64,000 bases of DNA, from assembly GCF_009208585.1 (NCBI RefSeq), contig NZ_WFLN01000004.1, positions 434,001 to 498,000 of the forward strand, in the 5' to 3' direction. Both the position numbers and the translations under genes were made by a program. This document shows positions 17,751 through 27,281 of this stretch, one piece after another; the stretch's first letter is position 1, and every line of letters begins with the position of its first letter. Under the pieces are notes generated by a model. The model did no database searches. It saw nothing but the letters and a program-made list of their open reading frames with translations, and was not told the DNA's origin. Origin of the DNA: Fluviispira multicolorata. Its GTDB lineage: Bacteria; Bdellovibrionota_B; Oligoflexia; Silvanigrellales; Silvanigrellaceae.

Positions 17751-18509
17751 AGGAGTTCTATATTTTGGTTTTTTAATTTTCCAGTTTTTTTGTTTTTTAA
17801 AGCAGTTAAACAATTCATCTAACTTTAAATCTAACTCTTCATTACTATTTTTGATCGTGTTAATCTTACTTTGAATTGAAAAGTTTGTATTAAGGACTTT
17901 ATTTAATTTTGAGTTATTATCAGCTATTTTTTGCGTAAAAATTGTTTCTTCTTTATTTATTAAAGCTTTAAGGTTGTTTAACTCTTCTTCTTGCTTAAAT
18001 ATTTTTTCTTTCATCAATTCTATATTTAAGACGACACTTCTTTCTTCTTTCCTTTTTTCGCTTTGTAGAAAAAGTTCAGTCGCTTTATGATTGAATTCCG
18101 TTGTCTTTTGATTCTTATTTTTTAAAGTTAAAAGTATTTTTTTTGGTGGTATATTAACTTGAGAGCTTTGAGTCTCTTCAATAATTTTTTCAGATTTTAA
18201 AGTGCTTTTAGAGTCGAGAGTGCTTGTTTCTAAATATTCATATGAATTTCCATGCATTTGGGATCTTTGATGGTTTAGAAGATCGCTCAGGCGATAAAAC
18301 AGTCGATTTCTTGTATCAATTTTTCTGCGCTCAAATAAGAATATTCCTTTACTTGTCAGTTGTGACAAACGAGAACGATTGACTCCAAGAATTTGCGCCG
18401 CTTCTTCGGATCCAATGGTAAAACTCTCTGAATTTTCTTGAAGATTATGTTCCTCAGAAATTAGATTTCTATTGTAAATATTTTCTTCAGTGAGTTGTGT
18501 ATTGCTCAT
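17733..18509 (-). CDS. HTH protein with long coiled coil
   Basis: 258 aa. Residues about 33-60 (SEEAAQILGVNRSRLSQLTSKGIF) read as a helix-turn-helix of the MerR/excisionase type, followed by a basic wing-like stretch (ERRKIDTRNRLFYRLSDLL). From about 140 to 240 the sequence is Lys/Glu/Asn-rich with heptad spacing, a probable coiled coil for dimerisation. The tail is very basic (KKPKYRTPLAARR). A DNA-binding architectural or segregation-type protein is plausible but not assignable. It converges on the ferritin-like gene with an 18-bp overlap, so transcripts of the two are antisense at the ends. Confidence 0.6.
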   Translation of the reverse strand: MSNTQLTEENIYNRNLISEEHNLQENSESFTIGSEEAAQILGVNRSRLSQLTSKGIFLFERRKIDTRNRLFYRLSDLLNHQRSQMHGNSYEYLETSTLDSKSTLKSEKIIEETQSSQVNIPPKKILLTLKNKNQKTTEFNHKATELFLQSEKRKEERSVVLNIELMKEKIFKQEEELNNLKALINKEETIFTQKIADNNSKLNKVLNTNFSIQSKINTIKNSNEELDLKLDELFNCFKKQKNWKIKKPKYRTPLAARR

Positions 18510-18674
18510 AATTTCTCCATAAATTGCATGATTTTAATGCAATCATAATCCTCGTTTATTTTAGCACATCAAAAATGAAACTTCATAATTATACCAACCT
18601 CTCTTGAGAGTTTATTTTTAAAAATGTATAAGTCTGGAAAATGCGCTCTTAAATAAGTTGAGGATTTTTAATAT

Positions 18675-20405
18675 ATGAATGCTCATGATTTTCTTTTTCT
18701 TTTTCTTTTTTTGTTTATGTTTATCTTATTTATACTCTCTTATCCATTGGGAAATTTTATATTTAAAGTCATGAATGGAGAAAAAACTTTCTTACATTAT
18801 TTTTTACTTCCCATTGAAAAGCGTATTTATAAGATTGCAAAAATTGACTCAGACGAATCTCAATCTTGGCAAAAATATTCATTAGATATCATTATTTTTA
18901 GTGCATTTCTTTTTGCATTAACTTTTTTTATTTTAAAGTTCCAACATATATTCCCGCTCAATCCACAAAATTTTCCTGGTTTACCCACTGATCTCGCTTT
19001 TAACACGGCCGTTAGTTTCTTGACCAATACAAATTGGCAAGCATATTCTGGCGAAACAACGATGAGTTATTTTTCGCAAATGGTTGCCTTGAGTTCTAAT
19101 AATTTCCTTTCTGCTGCTATTGGTCTTGCAGCTTGTATTGCAATTATACGAGGATTAGTTCAAGAAAAGTCGGTTGGACTTGGATGTTTTTGGGTTGATT
19201 TATGTCGTTCTACTTTATATATTTTATTACCCCTCTCTTTAATATTTGCAATTTTCTATATTTCGCAAGGAATAATTCAAAATTTTTTAGCTTATATTCA
19301 TGTAAAAACCCTTGAGGGAGTTGAACAAATACTGCCTCAAGGTCCAGTTGCTTCGCAAGTGGCAATTAAATTATTAGGGGTCAATGGAGGCGGTTTTTTT
19401 AATGCAAATGCTGCTCATCCATATGAAAATCCGACAGCTTTGAGTCATTTTTTTCAAATGATTTCAATATTTCTAATTCCAAGCGCGCTTGTGTTTACTT
19501 TCGGAAAAATGGCAAATTATATGAAACATGCATTTGCTATTTGGATAAGTATGACCATTCTATTTTTAGCTTCTGCAATTTTAGTTGCATATTTTGAATA
19601 TCAAGGAAATCCAAACTTTATTGACACACTTGGTTTGTCATCTTCTATAAATATGGAAGGTAAAGAAGCACGTTTTGGAATCTTTTCTTCTTCTCTATTT
19701 ACGAGCGTTACAACAGCTGCTTCCTGTGGAGCTGTCGCTAATTCTCATAGCAGTTTAACTCCGCTTGGAGGTATGTTTGCACTTATTAATATGCTTTTAA
19801 ATGAAGTTATTTTTGGAGGGGTTGGTTCTGGTCTATATGGCATGATTTTATTTATAATCTTGGCTGTCTTTATTGCTGGCCTTATGATTGGACGCACACC
19901 AGAATATTTAGGAAAAAAGATTGAAGAAAGAGATATAAAAATAGCAATTATTCCAGTTATAAGTGTAAGTTTTGTTATTCTTGTTCTTTTGGCAATTTCA
20001 TCCATGGTTCAAAGTGGCTTTTCATCAATAGGAAATCCAGGGCCACATGGTTTCACAGAAATGCTTTATGCATATACATCATCAGCACAAAATAATGGAA
20101 GCGCTTTCGGATCTCTCAATGCAAATACACCATTTTGGAACTATACCACTTCCATTGCTATGCTTGCAGGCCGTTATTTAAATTTAATTCCACTGCTCGC
20201 AATTGCAGGTTCGCTTATACAAAAGAAAAAGAAGCCCATAACCGAAAATAGTTTTAAAATTGATGGCTTTCTATTTATATCACTTCTTATTGGTACAATT
20301 TTAATATTAGGACTTCTTGTTTACTTACCCTCTTTATCACTCGGGCCAATAATGGAATATTTACAAATGACAAATGGAAAAATAATTGAAATAGGTGGTA
20401 AATAA
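18675..20405 (+). CDS. kdpA: potassium-transporting ATPase subunit KdpA
   Basis: 576-aa polytopic channel-like subunit of the high-affinity K+ pump KdpFABC. The four selectivity-filter regions are readable: [53 protein letters not shown] and [27 protein letters not shown] precedes the ATG at 18675. It is slightly longer than E. coli KdpA (557 aa). I could not find a kdpF reading frame between it and the HTH gene. It heads a kdpABC-sensor cluster with minimal spacing. Confidence 0.96.
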   Translation: MNAHDFLFLFLFLFMFILFILSYPLGNFIFKVMNGEKTFLHYFLLPIEKRIYKIAKIDSDESQSWQKYSLDIIIFSAFLFALTFFILKFQHIFPLNPQNFPGLPTDLAFNTAVSFLTNTNWQAYSGETTMSYFSQMVALSSNNFLSAAIGLAACIAIIRGLVQEKSVGLGCFWVDLCRSTLYILLPLSLIFAIFYISQGIIQNFLAYIHVKTLEGVEQILPQGPVASQVAIKLLGVNGGGFFNANAAHPYENPTALSHFFQMISIFLIPSALVFTFGKMANYMKHAFAIWISMTILFLASAILVAYFEYQGNPNFIDTLGLSSSINMEGKEARFGIFSSSLFTSVTTAASCGAVANSHSSLTPLGGMFALINMLLNEVIFGGVGSGLYGMILFIILAVFIAGLMIGRTPEYLGKKIEERDIKIAIIPVISVSFVILVLLAISSMVQSGFSSIGNPGPHGFTEMLYAYTSSAQNNGSAFGSLNANTPFWNYTTSIAMLAGRYLNLIPLLAIAGSLIQKKKKPITENSFKIDGFLFISLLIGTILILGLLVYLPSLSLGPIMEYLQMTNGKIIEIGGK

Positions 20406-20406
20406 C

Positions 20407-22437
20407 ATGGGTGGAAATTCTTTAATAATCTCTAATGAACTAATACTTTCTGCAATTAAAGCATCATTTACAAAAATGAATCCTTTTAAGTTAATAACTA
20501 ATCCTGTCATATTTATAGTTGCATTGGGTGCATTGATAACCACATTAATAATGATCACGCATTTTTTTTCACAGGATAATAAAGAAGCTCTATTTTCTTT
20601 ACAAATATCTTTATGGCTTTGGTTTACAGTTCTATTTGCAAATTTTGCAGAGGCTATTGCAGAGGGTCGTGGTAAAGCTCAAGCAGAAAATTTAAGACAA
20701 ACCCGAAAAGATACACAAGCAAAAAGGTTGAATAAACAAAGTAACGAATACGAAATTGTTTCAGCATCAACACTTTTAAAAGGCGATAAAGTTGTTATCG
20801 TTGCCGGAGAAATTATACCAGCGGATGGCACTGTAATAGAAGGAATGGCTTCTATTGATGAATCTGCAATCACTGGAGAATCAGCTCCCGTTATTCGAGA
20901 ATCTGGTGGAGATCGTTCTGCTGTTACAGGTGGTACAACAGTTCTTTCTGATAAAATTGTTGTTTTAGTAACGGCCGAACCGGGGAAGTCTTTTTTAGAT
21001 AAAATGATTGCGTTGGTTGAAGGTGCTGAAAGAAAAAAAACTCCAAATGAAATTGCTTTAAATATTTTGCTTATTGCTTTGACGATTGTTTTTTTACTTT
21101 CTGTTTTTACTCTTAAACCCTTCGCACTTTTTCAAAATTTAAATGTTTCTCTTGTTGTTCTTATTGCATTGCTTGTCTGTTTAATTCCCACAACAATTGG
21201 GGGACTTTTATCTGCAATTGGAATTGCCGGAATGGATCGTGTTTTGCAAAGAAATGTGCTTGCCATGTCTGGAAGAGCTGTTGAAGCTGCTGGAGATGTC
21301 GATGTTTTATTACTTGATAAAACTGGTACAATTACAGTTGGAAACCGTATGGCAAGTGAGTTTATTCCAGCAGAAGGAGTCACTGTTGAAGAACTTGCAC
21401 GTGCCTCACTCATTGCATCATCATTTGATGATACGCCTGAAGGCCGCTCTATTGTTAAGTTGGCAAATGAACTTCACTTTCATTATTTAATTCCTAAAAA
21501 CTCCATAGCTATTCCATTCACAGCTGAAACGAGAATGAGTGGTATTGATACAACTACAGAAACATTTCGCAAAGGATCTTTAGAAGCCATTATAGGGTGG
21601 GTGCGTTCACTAGGTGGTCAAGTACCTAAGTGTGTACAAGAAAATGTAATTAAAATTTCTAAACTAGGAGGAACTCCTTTAGCAGTTGCAAAGGGAGCTC
21701 AGCTTTTAGGTGTTATATATTTAAAGGATATTGTTAAACCAGGAATAAGTGCACGTTTCATGCGTATTCGTGCGATGGGCATACGCACAGTTATGATAAC
21801 AGGAGATAATAAATTAACTGCAACTGCCATTGCTGCTGAAGCAGGTGTCGATGATTTTCTTTCAGAAGCAAAGCCAGAAGATAAATTATTGCTTATAAAA
21901 TCTTTAAAAAAGGAAGGGCGCATGGTTGCTATGTCGGGTGACGGAACAAATGATGCTCCAGCCCTTGCGCAAGCAGATGTTGGTCTTTCTATGAATACGG
22001 GAACTCAAGCAGCAAGAGAAGCTGGTAATATGATTGATCTCGATTCAGATCCCACGAAAGTTATTGAAATTGTTGAAATTGGAAAGCAACTTTTAATTAC
22101 GAGGGGTGCATTAACGACCTTTAGTATTGCAAACGATGTGGCAAAATATTTTGCAATCATTCCTGCTATATTTATAGAGAGCGTTCCTCGTTTTGAAATA
22201 TTTAATATTATGCATTTAGAAACACCTTATAGCGCAATTCTTTCAGCAACAATTTTTAATGCTTTAATTATAATTATTCTTGTTCCTTTAGCATTAAGAG
22301 GTGTGAAATATAAACCTAGAAATGCATCGAGTTTATTAAGATATAATCTTCTTGTCTTCGGACTGGGTGGAATAATTCTTCCATTTATTGGAATTAAAAT
22401 TGTTGATGTTATAATAAATAGCTTAAATATTATTTAA
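20407..22437 (+). CDS. kdpB: potassium-transporting ATPase ATP-binding subunit KdpB
   Basis: 676-aa P-type ATPase catalytic subunit. [13 protein letters not shown] is the A-domain loop with the regulatory TGES serine, [19 protein letters not shown] lies in the membrane, the phosphorylation motif is DKTGTIT, and [18 protein letters not shown] is the hinge. I start at ATG 20407, which follows AGGTGG (20393-20398) and begins 2 bp after the kdpA stop; an in-frame GTG at 20395 is inside kdpA. All expected catalytic residues are present. Confidence 0.96.
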   Translation: MGGNSLIISNELILSAIKASFTKMNPFKLITNPVIFIVALGALITTLIMITHFFSQDNKEALFSLQISLWLWFTVLFANFAEAIAEGRGKAQAENLRQTRKDTQAKRLNKQSNEYEIVSASTLLKGDKVVIVAGEIIPADGTVIEGMASIDESAITGESAPVIRESGGDRSAVTGGTTVLSDKIVVLVTAEPGKSFLDKMIALVEGAERKKTPNEIALNILLIALTIVFLLSVFTLKPFALFQNLNVSLVVLIALLVCLIPTTIGGLLSAIGIAGMDRVLQRNVLAMSGRAVEAAGDVDVLLLDKTGTITVGNRMASEFIPAEGVTVEELARASLIASSFDDTPEGRSIVKLANELHFHYLIPKNSIAIPFTAETRMSGIDTTTETFRKGSLEAIIGWVRSLGGQVPKCVQENVIKISKLGGTPLAVAKGAQLLGVIYLKDIVKPGISARFMRIRAMGIRTVMITGDNKLTATAIAAEAGVDDFLSEAKPEDKLLLIKSLKKEGRMVAMSGDGTNDAPALAQADVGLSMNTGTQAAREAGNMIDLDSDPTKVIEIVEIGKQLLITRGALTTFSIANDVAKYFAIIPAIFIESVPRFEIFNIMHLETPYSAILSATIFNALIIIILVPLALRGVKYKPRNASSLLRYNLLVFGLGGIILPFIGIKIVDVIINSLNII

Positions 22438-22452
22438 ATACAGGAATGAGTG

Positions 22453-23037
22453 ATGATAAAATCAATTTATAGATGCATTTTTCTAACTTTAATTTTATTT
22501 GTTTTGTTGGGTGGTATTTATCCTCTTATAGTTACTTCTGTAGGAAAAATATTCTTTCCATTACAAAGTAATGGTGGGGTAGAATATATAGGTTCACAAG
22601 CTGTTGGTGCAAATCTGATTGGCCAAAATTTTTCTTCAACAAAATATTTTCATGGTAGACCTTCATTTGCAGGAACGCTTGGATACGATGGTTTATCTTC
22701 TACTCCATCAAATCTTGCTAGTACAAATCCAAAATTATTTACAGATATAAACATGCATATTATTAAAATTTTAAAAGGAAATCCAACAGTAAAACGAACT
22801 GATATTCCAGTAGAACTTGTAACATACTCAGGCAGTGGACTTGATCCTCATATTTCTTTACAATCCGCACTGATACAGATTCCAAGGGTTGCGAAAAGTA
22901 GAAATATAAGAGAAGATAAAGTAACGAAACTTGTTCATTCATCTCTCGAAAAACCTATTTTCGGCTTTTTTGGCGTTGATATAATAAATGTTTTATTTTT
23001 AAATCTTAAACTTGATAACGAATTTAATAATAATTAA
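22453..23037 (+). CDS. kdpC: potassium-transporting ATPase subunit KdpC
   Basis: 194 aa with one N-terminal transmembrane helix and a periplasmic domain. Family motifs: GGIYPLIVT, GSQAVGANLIGQNFSSTKYFHGRPSFA, DLVTYSGSGLDPHIS-like (VELVTYSGSGLDPHISLQSA), and FGVDIINVLFLNL near the end. AGGA sits 7 bp before ATG 22453; the GTG one codon earlier is an alternative. KdpC stabilises the complex and assists ATP binding by KdpB. The gene ends 1 bp before the kdpD-like start. Confidence 0.94.
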   Translation: MIKSIYRCIFLTLILFVLLGGIYPLIVTSVGKIFFPLQSNGGVEYIGSQAVGANLIGQNFSSTKYFHGRPSFAGTLGYDGLSSTPSNLASTNPKLFTDINMHIIKILKGNPTVKRTDIPVELVTYSGSGLDPHISLQSALIQIPRVAKSRNIREDKVTKLVHSSLEKPIFGFFGVDIINVLFLNLKLDNEFNNN

Positions 23038-23038
23038 T

Positions 23039-24163
23039 ATGAAAACATTTGAAGAAATACTTGAAACGAAAAGGCGAGGATCATTAAAAATAATTTTGGG
23101 TTATGCCGCTGGAGTAGGAAAAACCTATGCCATGTTAAATGAAGCACATCGTTTAAAACAAAGAGGTTTTGATGTTGTCATTGCTTATATTGAGCCACAT
23201 AGAAGACCTGAAACTCAAGCACTTCTTGCAGGACTTGAGCAAGTGCCTTTAAAGACATTTAATGTTGGTGATAAAACATTCACTGAAATGGATGTTGATG
23301 CTGTCATTAGTAGGCAACCACAAATTGTTCTTGTTGATGAATTAGCGCATACAAATATTGTTGGCAGTAAAAATACAAAAAGATTTTTAGATGTTTTAGA
23401 AATATTAAATGCTGAAATCAATGTGATCACCACTCTAAATGTACAACATTTAGAGTCCATAGCAGATCGAGTTGTTGCGGCTACGAAAGCCCCTGTACAC
23501 GAGCGTATACCAGATAAAGTTTTACAGTTTGCTCAGCAGATTGTTATGGCAGATATCAGTATGGAAGATTTAAGAGAAAGATTACGGCTTGGAAAAGTAT
23601 ATGAAAAAGATAAAGCAGATAATGCTTTGGCAAATTTTTTTTCGTATAATAACTTAGCTTTTTTAAGAGAAATTTGTTTAAGAGAAGCTGCAGGGAATCA
23701 ATATCAAAAAATGCAAGAAAATGAATTTTCCGAAAACTATGCTATTGCTGAAGAAGCAGTTATGGTTGCTCTGAGTTCAGATCCAAACAATGCACCTATG
23801 TTAATTCGCAAAGGAACAAAACTCGCTTCTCGTTTATCAAGTCGAGTTTTTGTTACATATGTTCAGAAAAAATCAGAAGATCCTGCTCACATTGATTCCC
23901 AGTTGCAACGAAAAATTCAACAAAATTTTGATTTGGCAACAAAATTAGGGGCTGAAGTTAAAATTCTTTACGGAGAAAAAATCTCTGATATTCTCGTTAA
24001 TTTTGCTATTGATAATAAAATAAGACATGCTGTTTTTGGAAAATCAAGATTGACACCTATTCGTGAACGTTTGCGGGGTTCAATTCTACTTGAATTTATT
24101 CATGATGCAGCTGGAGTTGATGTTCATATAATTAATGTTGAAAGTGGAGGCAAAATTAGATGA
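23039..24163 (+). CDS. kdpD: short KdpD: sensor and Usp domains only, no histidine kinase
   Basis: 374 aa. The KdpD sensor domain is complete: Walker A GYAAGVGKTYAM (about 23-34), IAYIEPHRRPETQALLAGLE, Walker B VLVDELAHTN, ITTLNVQHLES. A universal-stress-protein-like domain follows (about 245-370, with AVFGKSRLTPIRERLRGSI). The four transmembrane helices, GAF region and histidine kinase of full KdpD (about 890 aa) are absent. Short KdpD proteins of this size are described from cyanobacteria (Anabaena) and Deinococcus, where a separate kinase is thought to cooperate. It overlaps the next gene by 4 bp. Confidence 0.88.
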   Translation: MKTFEEILETKRRGSLKIILGYAAGVGKTYAMLNEAHRLKQRGFDVVIAYIEPHRRPETQALLAGLEQVPLKTFNVGDKTFTEMDVDAVISRQPQIVLVDELAHTNIVGSKNTKRFLDVLEILNAEINVITTLNVQHLESIADRVVAATKAPVHERIPDKVLQFAQQIVMADISMEDLRERLRLGKVYEKDKADNALANFFSYNNLAFLREICLREAAGNQYQKMQENEFSENYAIAEEAVMVALSSDPNNAPMLIRKGTKLASRLSSRVFVTYVQKKSEDPAHIDSQLQRKIQQNFDLATKLGAEVKILYGEKISDILVNFAIDNKIRHAVFGKSRLTPIRERLRGSILLEFIHDAAGVDVHIINVESGGKIR

Positions 24164-25287
24164 TTGCTTTGCCTCCCATGCGTAGAGGTATTTTAAAAGA
24201 AGTCTTAAAAATAGTTTTTTTATTTGGAGCACTAGGGTTTACTTTAATTTTATTTATTCATTTCAGCAGTAAGAATCCCAAAAATTTAATATCTTTAAAT
24301 TTTCAAGCATCCAATGTTATCATTGAAATGTTTGATCATTGGGAATTATTGAATGATCATAATATCAATTCAAATTTAGTTGTAACTGAAAATAAAAAGT
24401 CTTTTCAGCAATCTCTTGATTTTTTAGAAAAATATTACAGTACAAACGATACCTCAATTATTTTACATGAGATGCACCTTATTTTTGATAAATATAAAAT
24501 TAAAAATAATGAAATATCAAGGCAAGATTACTTACAAATGAGAAAACTTTTAAAAAAAATAATGAAAGAGAATCAGTATAAATTGTCTACTTTAATTCTT
24601 TCAAGAGAAAGATTTTCAAATAAGATGGTTCTTTTAGCGTGTCTTATTTTTCTTATTGCACTTGGATTTTCTGTTTATTTTTCGGAAAGGTTATCCAGTC
24701 GTATTGCATATCCTATAAAAAAAATATCAGAAATTTTGCAGAGTAAACCAGATTTAAATCACAAATTAAAATTTCCTCCACCAGAGACTTTAGAAATAAA
24801 AGTCTTGACGATTGAATTTATAGAACTTTGGAAGCGTCTTTCTGACTTGCATAAAAAGAATCTAAAAAATTTAAAGTTGCAGAGAAATGAACTTAATGCA
24901 GTTTTTGATTCTATGGAAGATGCAATTGTTGTTTTAGATAATAAAGGAAAAATTGAACATTATAATAAACTTTTTCTGCAGATAATTGGGGCAAAAAATG
25001 AATCCTTATTGTATCAGCCTTGGTCAGATGTTTCTTTATCGTCGATCACCTATATGCAGCTGCGTAATTTAGTAAGAAATGATAATTTTGAAGAATCAAA
25101 TTTTTGGGCATTTGTAGATGGGAATGAGACTATTTTTAGAGTTAGAAAACGTATTATTAACGATGAAGATAAGCAGAGAAATGGTGTTATTTTAATTTTA
25201 CACAATCTAAGCAATCGCTATTCAGCCGCGCAATTTAAAGAAATAGCAATTAAGCTTAAAACAGAGCAAGCTTCTTTAAGTATTTAA
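24160..25287 (+). CDS. membrane PAS-domain protein, kinase-less sensor
   Basis: 375 aa. TM1 lies at about 15-33, an extracytoplasmic domain of about 125 residues rich in charged helices follows, then TM2 at about 163-182. A HAMP-like linker with the conserved proline (RIAYPIKKISEIL) leads to a short coiled coil and a PAS domain from about 245 (LNAVFDSMEDAIVVLDNKGKIEHYNKLF, in pieces). The protein stops about 18 residues after the PAS core, where a HisKA dimerisation helix would begin. No H-box, N-box or G-box is present and no kinase remnant is visible downstream. It is coupled to short kdpD by ATGA, so it is probably a membrane sensor in K+ control with an unlinked kinase. Confidence 0.7.
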   Translation: MIALPPMRRGILKEVLKIVFLFGALGFTLILFIHFSSKNPKNLISLNFQASNVIIEMFDHWELLNDHNINSNLVVTENKKSFQQSLDFLEKYYSTNDTSIILHEMHLIFDKYKIKNNEISRQDYLQMRKLLKKIMKENQYKLSTLILSRERFSNKMVLLACLIFLIALGFSVYFSERLSSRIAYPIKKISEILQSKPDLNHKLKFPPPETLEIKVLTIEFIELWKRLSDLHKKNLKNLKLQRNELNAVFDSMEDAIVVLDNKGKIEHYNKLFLQIIGAKNESLLYQPWSDVSLSSITYMQLRNLVRNDNFEESNFWAFVDGNETIFRVRKRIINDEDKQRNGVILILHNLSNRYSAAQFKEIAIKLKTEQASLSI

Positions 25288-25476
25288 GTTAAATAAATTA
25301 TATAATGATTGATAAATATGGATATTTTACAATAAAGCGGCATGATTGTTGTTTTTTATTGTTATTTTATGAAAAATATGTTTTGTATATTCTTCTGTGA
25401 TTTTTTGTTTACTATTGTGGTTATTTTTATTTGTTGTTTATTTTCGAGTTCTAAATTGCGGAAAGGCTCACTTTTT

Positions 25477-25707
25477 ATGAGAAATATTCTAGCTTTATGT
25501 TCATCAGCGATCCTTTTATGTTCGTGTGCTATCAATCTCAATGACACGACACCCCCTCAAAAAAGCTCTATGGAAAAGCTTGAGGATCTTTGTCAGCAAG
25601 GCAGTAAAGAAGCCTGTGAAGTTCTTGATTTAAAGCAAAAGCAAAAGGATGAAGAGAATAAGAATAAACTCAAACTTTCAGGAGCCCACGATAAAGGAAA
25701 AAGATAA
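25477..25707 (+). CDS. small lipoprotein with paired cysteines
   Basis: 76 aa from ATG 25477 (AAAGG upstream); a longer frame from 25342 runs through an AT-rich segment without support. Signal peptide MRNILALCSSAILLCSCA with a lipobox ending at Cys17. The mature part has LEDLCQQGSKEACEVL, spaced like one helix hairpin of a Sel1-type disulfide repeat, and then a highly charged Lys/Glu tail. Unknown role. It precedes another lipoprotein by 30 bp and is probably in the same operon. Confidence 0.65.
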   Translation: MRNILALCSSAILLCSCAINLNDTTPPQKSSMEKLEDLCQQGSKEACEVLDLKQKQKDEENKNKLKLSGAHDKGKR

Positions 25708-25737
25708 GGTTTTTTAATTTGTATTTGAGGATTATTT

Positions 25738-26859
25738 ATGAAGTTTTTAAAATCCAATCAAAGGGCATTTCATATATTATCTTACATTATTATATGTATT
25801 TCATTCATTGTTTTATTCACATCTTGCCAAACTTCAACTCAGCATTCTAGTAAAAATACTTTACAGACTCTTCAAGATAAGAATGCCCTCAATAAAGCAC
25901 TTGTTTTTTATGCCTCTGACGATCCAATTTTACTCCGTTATTTTTCTACATCTTTCACCCGCCGTATTTCAGATGATGGTATTTATCAGGCCATACAAGA
26001 TAGAAATTTAAATAGAGAATGGATGGCAAACAGCAGTGGTGGTAAATTTGATGTTGATGTTGAGCAAAGACTTAAACTTTATTCACAAAATATAAAAGAA
26101 GCTTATCTAATAAAACACACAGCAAAAGTAAGTTTTATAGCACGTAATGCAATGAAAGAAGCAAAAAATTTATTATCGCATAATCCTGTATCCGTAGGGC
26201 TTTCCTATGCGGAGCTTGCGTTTTGGGCATCTATTGCAAATAACAGTATCCCGCATGTGGCACGTTCATATGCTTTAATTTATGAAAAATATGCAACTTT
26301 TGCTCTTAAAGATCATCTTGAATCACAAATTGATGTTAAAATTATAAATCAATTGAAGGCACTTACAGCTCCTTACCTTATAAAGCAAAAAACGGTTAAA
26401 ATATTAAATTCAAATAAATGCGCTATTTTTGTTGATGGACAAGAATTAAAAAGCAAGTCTATCCAAATTCCAGCTAAAATGAGCAGTGTTATTTCAGCAA
26501 ATTGCACAAATGGCTCCTTTGCTCAAACTTTTACTGCGGATAATTTGTCTGCCGTAAAAATAGTTCCTTATTTTCCAACTGCATTTTATAGCATGCCCAA
26601 CCCAGATACTCTTCCCAAAGAGCAGATTTTAAAAGAACGTGTAGCTGCTGTTATTTTAATTTATTGGTCACATTCTGGACGTTATATGGACTCTATTTTT
26701 ATTGAACCTAAAACTTTTTCTATTGTTAAAAAGACACGAATTGCTTTAACCACGCGACAGGATCTTGATCAGGCTGGCGACAATCTTATGGCGTTTTTGA
26801 AAATAGCATCTGCTAAGATTGCTAAAAATAATTCCGTACATTTGACTGCTGGGAATTAA
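25738..26859 (+). CDS. hypothetical lipoprotein, 373 aa
   Basis: Signal peptide with hydrophobic core ILSYIIICISFIVLF and lipobox TSC (Cys30). Preceded by GAGG 11 bp upstream. The mature protein is mixed alpha/beta with a segment KCAIFVDGQELKSKSIQIPAK (about 232-252, in pieces) that resembles a PEGA-like beta motif, and a C-terminal helical region. There is no enzyme motif I recognise. Likely anchored in the outer or inner membrane facing the periplasm. Function unknown. Confidence 0.65.
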   Translation: MKFLKSNQRAFHILSYIIICISFIVLFTSCQTSTQHSSKNTLQTLQDKNALNKALVFYASDDPILLRYFSTSFTRRISDDGIYQAIQDRNLNREWMANSSGGKFDVDVEQRLKLYSQNIKEAYLIKHTAKVSFIARNAMKEAKNLLSHNPVSVGLSYAELAFWASIANNSIPHVARSYALIYEKYATFALKDHLESQIDVKIINQLKALTAPYLIKQKTVKILNSNKCAIFVDGQELKSKSIQIPAKMSSVISANCTNGSFAQTFTADNLSAVKIVPYFPTAFYSMPNPDTLPKEQILKERVAAVILIYWSHSGRYMDSIFIEPKTFSIVKKTRIALTTRQDLDQAGDNLMAFLKIASAKIAKNNSVHLTAGN

Positions 26860-27066
26860 CTCTATAGTGTCCCCCCTGCTAATCAGATTGATTGTAAGGT
26901 TATATTTCCATACATATTTATGGTAGGCAATTCTGTCAAAAGACTGTCGCATAAAACTTACTTATTTTATTTGTCTTTTTTAGTTGCTTTATCTGCTTAT
27001 ATATTGAGCCATTTAATTAAATCCTGAAATAATTCGAGAAATTTTTAAGCATCAAAATTATTTTTA

Positions 27067-27082
27067 ACACTATTGACAGTGT
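27067..27082. promoter_or_regulatory. NrdR-like box 1
   Basis: ACACTATTGACAGTGT is a 16-bp sequence with palindromic ends (ACACT/AGTGT), fitting the NrdR box pattern acaCwAtATaTwGtgt in length and outer bases. It contains the TTGACA -35 element. Its centre is 32 bp from the second box. Confidence 0.7.
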
Positions 27083-27100
27083 CTTTCGTTATGGGATAAC
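27073..27100 (+). promoter_or_regulatory. nrdA promoter
   Basis: A perfect -35 TTGACA (27073-27078), a 16-bp spacer, and GATAAC (27095-27100) as a 4/6 -10. Transcription would start near 27107, giving a leader of about 175 nt. Both elements are overlapped or abutted by the NrdR-like boxes. Confidence 0.55.
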
Positions 27101-27114
27101 ACTATATATGATAA
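27099..27114. promoter_or_regulatory. NrdR-like box 2
   Basis: ACACTATATATGATAA matches the left half and AT core of the NrdR box well; the right half is degenerate. It lies across the -10/start region, 32 bp centre to centre from box 1, the usual spacing of paired NrdR sites. Confidence 0.65.
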
Positions 27115-27281
27115 GTGCAGACACTCTACAACTTACCAATTGTGGTGTCGCAACTCCTCTTTTGTGAAGATTTGCGGCAAATGTGTAGCTATGCGCTTCA
27201 TACCATTCATTTGTATGGTTATTTTTAGCTTTCCTATGTTTCAGAAAAGACAATGCTTTGTACCACCAGGAGAAATATTTC

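Larger units (their letters stand above)
26860..27281 (+). other. 422-bp gap containing the nrdA control region and leader
   Basis: The first 200 bp (to about 27060) show nothing beyond AT-rich sequence and no tRNA-like fold. From 27067 it holds the NrdR-like boxes and promoter listed separately, then an untranslated leader of about 170 nt. The leader has one small hairpin (ACCAT-N8-ATGGT) followed by a short T-rich stretch. Short open frames here look accidental. Confidence 0.5.

Noticed and set aside
18510..18674. Possible kdpF ahead of kdpA
   Set aside because: The only short frame there encodes ten hydrophilic residues, not the single hydrophobic helix expected of KdpF.
25342..25476. 45-codon N-terminal extension of the small lipoprotein
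   Set aside because: Hydrophobic low-complexity translation of AT-rich intergenic DNA; the lipoprotein signal begins at 25477 with its own ribosome-binding site.
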